64,000 bases of DNA from Closterium sp. NIES-65. Its lineage: Eukaryota > Streptophyta > Zygnematophyceae > Desmidiales > Closteriaceae. This document shows positions 9,001 to 19,500 of the stretch, in pieces (within the stretch, counting starts at the first letter, position 1; each line of letters opens with the position of its first letter). The translations under genes and the position numbers were made by a program. The DNA lies in assembly GCA_948144175.1 (NCBI GenBank), contig CANXME010000531.1, positions 868,001-932,000 on the forward strand, written 5' to 3'. Below the pieces are notes generated by a model that made no database searches, was not told where the DNA came from, and saw only the letters and a list, made by a program, of their open reading frames with translations.

Positions 9001-11239
9001 CTTCAGAGGCGCGGTGTCCAGGTGAACGCTGATATGCGTCGGAGTTGGAGTAAAAGCTGGCGACGAGGTTGGCGCTTCGGTGGACTTCACGTTGAGTCGG
9101 ATTCAGCTGTTGCGCGGGTGTTGGTGGTGCTTCGTCGACTGTGACTGGTGTCGTTGTTCCTGCTGCTGCTGATGTTGTTGCTGCTGCCGATGTTGTTGCT
9201 GCTGCCGATGTTGTTACTGCTGCTGATGTTGTTGCTGCTGCCGATGTTGTTACTGCTGCTGCCGATTGTCGAATTGTTGCTAATGCTCGTGTTCGTTCTG
9301 CTTCAGGAATGGTGTGCGAGTACCAGAAGCCTCCTGGGCTGAAGTCGGGGTCGAGATCCGGAGGGTGTGTCCAGTCAGTGAAATTCACGATGGCGTCGCT
9401 GTCTGCAGTGCCCAGGTCAGGAACGAAGTCGAGGACGAAGACGTTGTTCTTCAGCACTGCTTTCCCGATGTAGAGGCCGCCTCTCCCGTGGTAAAGTTTG
9501 AACTCCTGGGTCGTGCTGTCGGCTTCCAGATGAATTCCTTTCGCCATCAACTGGCTAACGCTCAGTAAGTTGTAGCCGAGTCCTTCAGCGATGAGTACCT
9601 TAGACATGTGCAGTATGACATTTGTTTCTCTTGACTGAAGCTGTACCACTCCTTGTCTTCGTGTGCGCAGGTTTTGGTTGTTGGCAACCGTGATGATCAC
9701 TTCCCGTCGGAGTCGATGTTCGCGTTGTACGAAACGCCCGGACGAGCACATGTGTTGCCCGCAGCAACTGTCCAAGAACCAGGTGTCTTGGCCGGACGGT
9801 TCACTTTGAGCGATGGCGGCGTACGTTGGATTCGGCTGGAGTAGCTCACGACGAGGCGTTCTGTTGTCAAGCTCTTCTTCCGGTGAGTAGTGTGGTGGTG
9901 ATTCGGTTGTACACGAATCGGTTATCTTCGTCATGCAGTTGATTATATTTCTTGCTCCTTGTGCAGGTTGTCCGGGTGAAGTCGTTGAAGCTTGAATAGT
10001 GGTCGTCGCACTTGCTTGTGTTGAAGCCATTTGGGAGCTTGAAGGTCGAAGTTGTCGCTGTGGTGCCGTTGATTGCTGACGATTCGGGCAGTGTGTGCGC
10101 GGGTGCCCTGAAGTCTTGCAGATGTGGCAGAAGGGAGGTACTATCTTCGGTTGCTGCTGTCGGTTGTTATAATTGCTGTGTCGTCGTTGAGTGTGGAATG
10201 CGAACTCTGATACTGTCGTTTTCTTCCTGTGTCGTTCTTCCTGCAGGTCCATATCTTGCTGCTCGGCATGTATTTCGGCGCAGAGTGCAGCTTCAGAGAT
10301 TCTTCCGTGGGCTCGAAGAATGGCTTTGGTGGCGCGCCACTGAGGACCAAGCCCACCAATGATGACTGTCACGAAGGCGTCTTCAGAGATTGACCCTCCG
10401 CATCGAAGCAGCTTGTCGCGCAGTTCGCGACATCGGCTGATATACGCCAGCCCTTTTTCTCCTGGTTTCATTTCGACTGTCGTCAACTGCGCCATTAACC
10501 TGCTCTGGTTTACACTGTCTGTTGCTTGATACAGGTTCTTCAGATGGCTGTACGCGAGCTCCGCCGAGTTGCCGAAGGTCCGGTAAGAGCGAATGTTCTG
10601 CTGCTGAGTTGGTGTCACGTTCCTCAATAGGATTGTATACGCCATCATTGATTGATACGTATACTGCTGCTTTTCATATTGTGTCCCGTTGGCTGGATAC
10701 TGCAGGGACCCGTCGAAGAAGCCGAGTATCTGCGCGCCCTCCATCATCAGCTCGAATTCAAAGGACCAGGTAAAGAAGTCTTTGCCGTCGAAGGGTCTTG
10801 ACGTTTGCAGTTTTAAGACGTGTGCAAACTGCGACTGAACTTGAAGTGCGTCCAGTGGTCTTTCTTGTCCAGGTGAAGGTTGCGGGTGGGGCACGAAGCT
10901 GATTGACCCGCGCTCGTACGGAGCAAAGGTAGGTTGCTGCTGCTGGTTTCCTCGCGCATATGACGACCCATCAAGACTCATGGGTGTCGCTCCGTTGTTG
11001 CTGTTGTGTGTTTGTGCAGGTCCCGACTGCTGGTGTTGTTCGTAGAAGGACATGAAGGAGAAAAATTTCTCCATCATGTTCTGGTCAAAGTCCGAAGGGT
11101 GGTTCATGGGGGTCTCGGTTGACGTTCCTCTTGGTCTTGTTGCCGTGCCTTCTTCTGTCTGCAGGCCAGAGGCTGGCGGTGGAGTAGGAGTAGTGCCCGA
11201 GGAGCCATTAGGGGAGCTCCTTTCCTTGTTTGTTGCCAT
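6077..11239 (-). CDS. Gag-Pol polyprotein, Ty1/copia family A
   Basis: Single 1720-aa frame. In order: Ser/Thr/Gln-rich N-terminus; Gag domain (about 135-330, FFTWSFEFELMMEG); zinc knuckle CX2CX4HX4C (about 370-384, CHICKTSGHPRTHC); aspartic protease near 485 whose active site reads LDSCCGQHM rather than the usual DSGA; integrase HHCC finger (WHARTGHPS ... CLIC, about 745-805); integrase core with FQSDGGGEY and a GVAERLNRT block; reverse transcriptase (RVT_2) with IVYVDDLLYIG near 1385; RNase H with YVDADHAGD and TKHIALRYF. A Thr/Ala repeat (SAAATT units, + strand about 9160-9270) separates protease and integrase. No stop or frameshift interrupts it. The start ATG lies 56 bp inside the 5' LTR. 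Confidence 0.93.
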   Translation of the reverse strand: MATNKERSSPNGSSGTTPTPPPASGLQTEEGTATRPRGTSTETPMNHPSDFDQNMMEKFFSFMSFYEQHQQSGPAQTHNSNNGATPMSLDGSSYARGNQQQQPTFAPYERGSISFVPHPQPSPGQERPLDALQVQSQFAHVLKLQTSRPFDGKDFFTWSFEFELMMEGAQILGFFDGSLQYPANGTQYEKQQYTYQSMMAYTILLRNVTPTQQQNIRSYRTFGNSAELAYSHLKNLYQATDSVNQSRLMAQLTTVEMKPGEKGLAYISRCRELRDKLLRCGGSISEDAFVTVIIGGLGPQWRATKAILRAHGRISEAALCAEIHAEQQDMDLQEERHRKKTTVSEFAFHTQRRHSNYNNRQQQPKIVPPFCHICKTSGHPRTHCPNRQQSTAPQRQLRPSSSQMASTQASATTTIQASTTSPGQPAQGARNIINCMTKITDSCTTESPPHYSPEEELDNRTPRRELLQPNPTYAAIAQSEPSGQDTWFLDSCCGQHMCSSGRFVQREHRLRREVIITVANNQNLRTRRQGVVQLQSRETNVILHMSKVLIAEGLGYNLLSVSQLMAKGIHLEADSTTQEFKLYHGRGGLYIGKAVLKNNVFVLDFVPDLGTADSDAIVNFTDWTHPPDLDPDFSPGGFWYSHTIPEAERTRALATIRQSAAAVTTSAAATTSAAVTTSAAATTSAAATTSAAAGTTTPVTVDEAPPTPAQQLNPTQREVHRSANLVASFYSNSDAYQRSPGHRASEEIWHARTGHPSNTVLNNTIRAGVLDKDSLLLPDGRELQKARGTCLICPEADLPHRPFASHHNPSAPAYAPLEKVYSDILYNREPGQVNYNYTITFIDAATRYVWHRNLPSRDMALAAFAAWLPIAERESGTQLKNFQSDGGGEYTSHRFKQFLAERGIKQLLSLPYAHQQQGVAERLNRTLQNSMRKLLRGMRLPNHQWPAAMDHAVMLHNLLSSSSLPNNASPHLLWTGKQGSTKMLRVFGCMVQYRPPEARAGRFSQRAQWGLHLGIEKNYNAWRIFDVHTKETVAARDVIFYERLTLQTYLANLHENRDLTSGFRGDRAFASAADEADWDEQNVDNASAEAGPLPYCSVNVPMDEENPRDSNNAEVFYHFADTGYVTPATVNTNEAERIGPNFIPDPEAGDEAAYPEDPELPRYSQTGLQILGLVTAVHGNTRSSLPKEPATVQQALGGEHREKWREAMDRELKALEERNTWKVVPVSVARNKTILTGKWVFRIKTKADGTIEKFKARWVVRGFDQEQGRDFTETFAPVSRHTSLRILLAIAAMKKKKLRQIDVANAFLYAPVDAEIYVELPHGSHGEPNRICQLLKSLYGIKQAPRLWQQYLHARLIRIGFSQLPHDQGMYRLTKGSDYVLLIVYVDDLLYIGSTDGIATWFEGELQKDLTLTVSSTVTQYLGLNIREEENAIYLSAEKYADTIAKRFSLTPSAISTPYRYTSGTEKERTTLLKPAGIRDYQKKLGCLLFAAVTCRPDLSYSASQLATYLKKPEAEHLAELDRALHYFVSTATIGLTYHKSAATPTKLIGYVDADHAGDTDNRRSRIGYVYRLEPIGPISWQSSKQELIALSSAEAEYIALCSATKEGLYLRELLEEAKLAELPSFTVFCDNQSAIPIANKNGFANRTKHIALRYFFVKDEIEKGKLDLSYCPTSEMAADYLTKKLGKQKFEYCMMLTGQGHVTSSNTPEAKGSVGNNKS

Positions 11240-11275
11240 GTCTTGTAATGATCTTGAAAAAAGGAGTAGAGTTTC

Positions 11276-11295
11276 CCTTGTCTGCTCTCATACCA
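11276..11295 (-). promoter_or_regulatory. Primer-binding site of family A copy 1
   Basis: Directly after the 5' LTR the minus strand reads TGGTATGAGAGC, one mismatch from the common plant site TGGTATCAGAGC that pairs with initiator Met-tRNA. Confidence 0.8.
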
Positions 11296-11725
11296 TGTTG
11301 GGCTGAGATAGCCCCTTAGGATCTTTGCAAGGGATAACTCTAGGTGAAGTAGTTGTAATAGCGGAAGCGTTTAGTGAAGAATTTGAACCGACCTTGCACT
11401 GGTGTGTGAGAGCAAAGTTGATTGAATTAAACAAGCAAATACAAGGATTTATATAAGAGTACAGGGAATAGATAGATAACTGTATTGCTGTTGCGGTTCG
11501 ATATAGCGCGACTCGGGCAACTGTTCTGTAACGAGTCAGTTGTGTGTCCTTAACTGTCGCGCTGTAATTGTCGAGTCAAAGGTCAGCGACCTTTGACTTT
11601 CTCGTAACCTCCAGGCGGTTACCCTAACCTCCGAGGTTGACTCGATGCTTCGATTGGGACTGCTTCGCTTGGTACCTTGGTTTTTGATACGACAGAAGCG
11701 CACTTAGGACTTATTGTTTCCAACA
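11296..11725 (-). repeat. 5' LTR of family A copy 1
   Basis: 430-bp LTR flanked outside by ACCTG. It should contain the element's promoter and start of transcription. Confidence 0.93.
11448..11457 (-). promoter_or_regulatory. TATA-like box in the family A LTR
   Basis: On the minus strand the LTR contains CTTATATAAA, the only strong TATA match in the LTR, placed where a U3 promoter would sit. Function is inferred from position only. Confidence 0.5.
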
Positions 11726-11730
11726 ACCTG

Positions 11731-13250
<1,520 letters not shown>

Positions 13251-13280
13251 ACATGTGAATTGAATCGATTACTGAGCCCA

Positions 13281-13540
13281 TTACAACCTCGCTGAAGCTC
13301 CACTCCCATTCCCACCTGGCCTCCCACTCCTCCCATCCCCCCTCATCATCCTTCTCTGCCAGTCCTGCAGCTCCTCCTTCCCAATGGAGGCTAGTGCACC
13401 GCATCTGGACCATCCGCAATGTGCAGAGTGCGCCCTGCTACTCACAGGCGGGCAAGAGGGAAGTCCGTCCAAGCTCACCCCCCCCTCTTCCACCCTCAGA
13501 CTCCACTTAACCCATGTAGACTCGAAAAAAAAAATCCAGT
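13281..13540 (-). repeat. Downstream copy of the last exon of the ACAD10/11-like gene
   Basis: About 255 bp offset from 13544-13795 (exactly 85 codons; GGCGGGCAAGAGGGAAGTCCG-like block at 13447 and 13702). It encodes [16 protein letters not shown] and again ends in GASARL before a stop at 13281. The 5' part is frame-damaged and has no acceptor, so it looks like a non-coding duplicate of the C-terminal exon. Confidence 0.75.
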
Positions 13541-13543
13541 TGT

Positions 13544-16500
13544 CTACAAGCGGGCTGACGCTCCACTATTACCCGAGCTGCCACTGCTCCCACCCCCCAT
13601 CATCCTCTTCTGCCAATCTCGCAGCTCCTTCTTCCCAATGGAGGCCAGGTGCACCTCATCTGGACCGTCAGCGATGCGCAGAGTGCGAGCTGCTGTCCAC
13701 AGGCGGGCAAGAGGGAAGTCCGAGCTCACCCCCCCACCCCCGTGCACCTGGATCGCCCTGTCCAGAACTTTTTGAGCTGCCCGGGGGGCAGCCACCTGGA
13801 AGAATCAGAAATGGAGGGGCGATAGTGAGAGGAATTCAAGAAAAGAATGGGGGGGCGGAGAAATTGGTACGAGTTCTGAGAAGTCTCAAAGCACAAGAGG
13901 AAGGGGAGGAATTACGATGGTACGACGACGGCAACAACTCAGCCAGCTGCATTCCCCTCTTTGCTATTCTTGCCAACTCTGCAGCAGCAGCAAAAGCAGC
14001 AACACCAACACATAACCGTCTTCTCTCCAACACGAGTGTCAGTCAATCACTCTAGCCATGGCAATAGCAATCCGTGCCCTCCTTGTTCGCCCTCACATCC
14101 AGCTCAGCTGCCGCCTGCAGCACCAGCAGCTGCATGGCAATAGCAATTCGTGCCTCCTTGTTCCAATTGGCGTCCAGCACCAGAAGCCGTGCTGCCTCCA
14201 GCGTGATGCGGCACATGAACACCGCACTCTGTTCCCTCTGACCTTCTGTCTCTCACTCACCTTGGCCATAGCGATAGCGATCCGGGCCTCCTTGTTCCCC
14301 TTGGCGTCTAACTCAGCAGCCGCCTGCAGCACCAGCAGTCGCGCCGCCTCCAGCGTGATGCGGCATTCGGCAGTATCCCTCATCACCGACTCGTTGCCGC
14401 CCAGCGGCCGCCCGAACGCCACCCGGGAGAGTGCGCGTTGGAGCATGCAGTCCATGGCTCGCTCTGTGGCCCCTATGAGCCGCATGCAGTGGTGCAGCCG
14501 ACCCGGGCCTAAACGACCCTGGTAGCACATGAAGGGATTAGAGCAAGCGATTGGAGAAGGACAAGAAACAGGGGGGGGGCAGGGGGGGGGGGGGGATGGA
14601 TTCGGGGGAAGGCGTGATGGGGTTGGAAAGGGCACAGGTGAGCATGCAGTCCATGGCTCGCTCTGTGGCTCCTATCATCCGCATGCAGTGGTGCAGCCGA
14701 CCCGGGCCTAACCGACCCGTAATGCATAAAGGGTTCAGGGTCAGTGCAAGTCACCGTCAATAGTGTGCGTGTGTGGTGGGGGGGGCAGGGTTCCCAAACA
14801 CCGGCAGCGGATGGCACGGGCACCTGATGCACCTGAAGCACCTGAAGCAGCTCTGCTACAGCACCTGAAGCAACTCTGCTACAGCATCTGAAGCACCTGA
14901 AGCGACTGAAGCAGGTACAGCACCTGAAACAGTTGCTGCGTCTGAATCAACTATTGGCTCCCGTGCTCACCTGAGCAATCTCAAAGCCTCGGCCTTCACC
15001 CAGCAGCACACTTGTCTTGGGCACCTTAACCCCCTCAAACAGCACCTCCGAGTGCCCATGAGGCGCATCATCATATCCAAACACCAGCAGTGGGCGCACT
15101 ACAGTCACCCCAGGAGCACTCATGGGCACGAGCAGCATGGACTGCTGCCTGTGTGCGGGCGCGGAGTGGGGGCCGGAGGGAGCAGCTCGCTCGGGGTGCT
15201 TGCCCATGAAGATTGCCACTTTGCAGCGCGGGTCGCTGGCGCCACTGGCCCACCACTTGTGGCCGTGTAGGATGTAGTGGTCGCCCGCACTGTATGGGGA
15301 AGAAGACAGCGTGGTGAAGTGGAAGGAAGACGACAGGGTGTTTCAGTGGAAATCAGCAAGAGGTTGAACGGTGCACACTCTGCCCGCACTTCTTTTTGAG
15401 TCAAATCTCAAGCACAACTGCCCATCCAACACTTGACACGTGTGTCTGCACCTCTCTATCCCCACCTCTCTATCCCCACCTCTCTATCCCCACCTCTCTA
15501 TCCCCACCTCTCTATCCCCACCTTTCTATCCCCACCTTTCTATCCCCACCTTTCTATCCCCACCTTTCTATCCGAGCCTCGATGTTGGTGGCATCGCTGG
15601 ACGCCACTCGTGGCTCTGTCATGGCGAAGCACGAACGGATCTTGCCCTCCAGCAGAGGCACCAGCCACTCCCGCTGCTGCTGCTCGTTGCCGTAGCGCAA
15701 GAGAACCTGGTTGTAGGCGGGAGGAAGGGGACAGTTGGCTCAGCAGAATAACGTTTCACTCGTTGCAACACGACACCGTTTGATGCACGCCTACGACAGG
15801 TGAAACGAGTGGGGTGTTGCAATGGAATAACAGATCGAGATGGTCAACAAGCCAAAAGCAGGTTCACCTCAGTTCCCATCCCACCTCCATGTTGCCTGTG
15901 TCTGGCGCAGAGCAGTTGAAGAGCTCAGGCGCCCACTCGCTCTTGCCCATCTCCTTGCACACGTGCGCATAGTCCAGATTCGACAGCCCCGCCCCCAGCA
16001 GCAGAACCCTGTCCCACCGCACTGAACCGCATTCCACCACACTAAACCGCATCCCACTGTGCAGTACCGCATTTTACCACCCTCAAACCCTTCATCCCAC
16101 CTCCATGTTGCCGGTGTCGGGCGCAGAGCAGTTGAAGAGCTCAGGCGCCCACACGCTCTTGCCCATCTCCTTGCACACGTGCGCATAGTCCAGATTCGAC
16201 AGCCCCGCCCCCAGCAGCCCCCGGCTCTGACACTCCCCAAGGACAGGCGTCACTGGCACTCCCGCATCCTGCCATAAGAGAGGGGGAGGGCGGGGGAGGG
16301 AGGGCAGGGAGCGGAGGGAGGAGGGCGGAGGAGGGAGGGCAGGGAGCGGAGGGGGGAGGGCGGAGGAGGGAGGGCGGGGGGAGGAGGGGGAGGGCGGAGG
16401 GCGGCGAAGGAGAGGAAGAATTGAGTTGAAGGGGGTTGATGTCAGTTGTGCAGTCTGAGAGGCCTTGAAGTTGTTCAGGGGACGGTGGAAAGTGGGGTGG

Positions 16501-19500
16501 AGTGGGGGAAGGGGGTTGATGTCTATCCTTGCACGCATGAGTGTCGTAGCCTATGACTCTATGTTCAACATGCAACAGGCAACTGATTGTGCACAAGTGC
16601 GAGCAACAGCAGTTCTGCAACCTCTCACGTCTTGTCTTCATCCCCTAAACAAGCATCCGCATCACGTCATATGTGTTGTAACAAGCCGTCGACTCACCAG
16701 AGCGGGAATCCACAGGTTCCAGAGCCCAGCCTGCTTGGCCTTCCCCTTCAGTTTCTCCACCAGGGGGTGAATAGTCCACCGTGCCTCCCCCACTGCATGT
16801 TCCTCCAATATCCCCTCTATAGGCAACACCTCTTGCGTTACAAACTCCGCCACTCGCCTCCTCAGTGCCTCGGCTCGCGGGCTGGGCGCCAGCCCCACAG
16901 GATGGGATGGCGATGCTGGAACCGCACTGGATCCATCCCAACCCCCTGCAATACCCACTGCGCCGCTTGAACCACTGATGCTGCTGCTGCCTTGTGGTGG
17001 TCGGGCAGGAATGGAGGGGGGCGAGTGCACCACGTGCAGGGCGCATGCTATCAGACCCGCCACCTGACGGCCGGCCTGGCCTGCCCTGCTGGAGGATGCA
17101 TTGCCCTGATGGGGGATGAAGATAGGGAGGGAGGGAATATGCATCGTCACTCAGGGAAATGAGGGAAGAGGGTGTGAGGTGAATGGGAGTGAGAGTGCAG
17201 CACGTGCAGTGCAGTGCAGGGCGCATGCTATGAGCCCAGCCACCTGAGAGCCCGCCTGCCCTGAGGAGGAAGGAGGGGAGAGCAGGGGGCAGAAGAGCAG
17301 GGGATGGAATGGTGAGTCGTGCGCATGTAACAGGGCACTGCACTGCTTTTGAGGCGCCTCAAAAGGGCACTGCACTGGTGCACTAGGGAGCATATGCACG
17401 GGCCTGCAGTATCTTCCAGCGCTCGTTCCACCACCCGTACCACACCTCGACCGTGCAGTACCTGCACTGCTCTACCTGCACTGCTCTACCTGGAGCACCT
17501 CCAAGCACTCAATCCACCACCTGTGCCACACTCCTTGCAGTACCATGCATATACTTCCAGTACCTGCCATGCTTGGTTGGTACTACCATGCGTCAATACC
17601 TGCAGTGCTTTGCCTGCACAGCTTACAATACCGTGCACTACCTGCAGTGCTTTGCCTGCACAGCTTACAATACCGTGCACTACCTGCAGTGCTCGTTGGT
17701 AAATCCCCGTGAAGATAGCAGCGCCGCGGAACAGCGAAAGGGCCACGTAGAAGCGCCATGTGTCACCGGGCCATAGGCTGACGCCCTGCACGCAACAGAC
17801 ACAGAAGGAGCGAGAGCAGAAAAGCATGTAGCTGTCAGATTGTTCTTGCTCATTTGCATGTAACTATGGCCGATATAACACAAAGCACCGTTTGAGGGAG
17901 CGAGAGCAGAAAAGCATCAATTGACAACATTCAAATCCTCTGCGCCCCATCTGCCTCCTCATCCTCCTCTGCCTCCTCTCCCTCCTCTGACTCCTCTTAT
18001 CGCAGTAAGCATGCACGGACTGTGCCTCGGAGGGAAGGGAGAGGAATACCATGCGGCAGTGCAAGGCATGGCAACCAGCCAGCCTCCCATACAGCAAGCA
18101 CGAGCAAGCACAGCACACCTGCAGGCGCTGTATCTTGTGGCAGTAGGCGCGCACAAACTGTGCCTCGGAGGGGGTGCGAGCGGGCAGGGCAGGGATCCTG
18201 CTGGTGGTGCCTCGGGCAGCTAGCTGGGTGATGCCGAGAGAGAGACGGCAGCGTGGCTCCCCTCCCGCTGCAATGGCTGCATTGCCACACACAAAACCGA
18301 GCACGCACAGCCAGCTCACCTGCAGGCGCTGTATCTCGTGGCAGTATGCGCGCACGAACTGCGCCTCAGAGGGGATGCCAGCGGGCAGGGATCCTGCTGG
18401 AGGCCCACCGGGCAGAGATCCTGCTGGAGGCCCACCGGGCAGAGATCCTGCTGGAGGCCCACCGGGCAGAGATCCTGCTGGAGGCCCACCGGGCAGTTGG
18501 GTGATGCCTAGGGATGGCAGCATGGCCCCCGGCTGGGATGGCGGCAGGTGGTATGGCTGGGGCATGCGTGGGTGGGGTGTTGGAGAGAGGAAGGAAGAAG
18601 GGAGAAGCTGGGTGTGAAGGGAGGCGCACGGGCAGTTGGGTGATGCCCAGGGATGGCAGCATGGCTCCCAGGCTGAGATGGCGGCAGATGGTATGGCTGG
18701 GGGCATGGGGATGGGCGGTGCTAGGTTGAAGGCAGAAGGGAGAAGGAGAAGGGAGAAGGGAGAAGATAGACGGGAGAATTTGAGTGAAAGGAGGAGCACC
18801 AGGCAGAGAAAGGGAAGCATGGGCACGGCTGAGACAGCAGCAGGTGGTAGGTACGTAGGTACAGCTGAAGTTGGTATGACTTTTGAGAAGCAGCAGGTGG
18901 TAGGTAGGTAGGTACAGCTGAAGTTTTCGTTTTTTGGAACACGTGGCAAGCCAACCTCATTTACCACCTACCAGACAGCAGCACGCCCCCTGGGACATCT
19001 AATTTCCAAGTCACCAAGAAGCAGTACGCGACCTCAGACATCTGGTTGCTAAGTAGATTCAGGGCTATATGGAAGTCACTCGGGAGAATTCTCAGAAGTC
19101 AGCTCGGGATTAATCACTTACGAGGCAGCAGTACGCGACGTCAGACATCTGGTTAATCACTTACGAGGCAGCAGTACGCGACGTCAGACATCTGGTTTCC
19201 CAGGGTCGAGAGCTCCCAGTCCAGTACTGCCACCACTCGCGGCTGCCAACCAAGCAGAGAAAGCCCACAACGAGCATGAGAAAGTGGGCACAAGGTGGCA
19301 AAAACAAGAAGAGGGCCCTAATAATAAGCAATGCAAGCCACACACGGTTCTCCACACGCAGGCAAGAAGAAGAAAACACTGATTCCTTTCTTTTGTGACA
19401 TAAGCCAAGACTCAAGTGCGCACACCTCAGTGGGGTGGAACACGAGGTTATCGAGCCGAAGATCCCCATGCACCAGGCCCCTCATCACCCCCTCTGCTGC

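Larger units (their letters stand above)
5669..11725 (-). mobile_element. Complete Ty1/copia retrotransposon, family A copy 1
   Basis: 6057-bp element with LTRs 5669-6098 and 11296-11725, both 430 bp and identical as far as I can see by eye. They begin TGTTGG and end CCAACA on both strands. The 5-bp target duplication is ACCTG (5664-5668 and 11726-11730). The primer-binding site lies directly inside the 5' LTR (minus strand TGGTATGAGAGC), close to the complement of the initiator Met-tRNA 3' end. One long Gag-Pol frame fills the interior. Identical LTRs and an open frame mean a recent insertion that may be competent to move. Confidence 0.95.
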
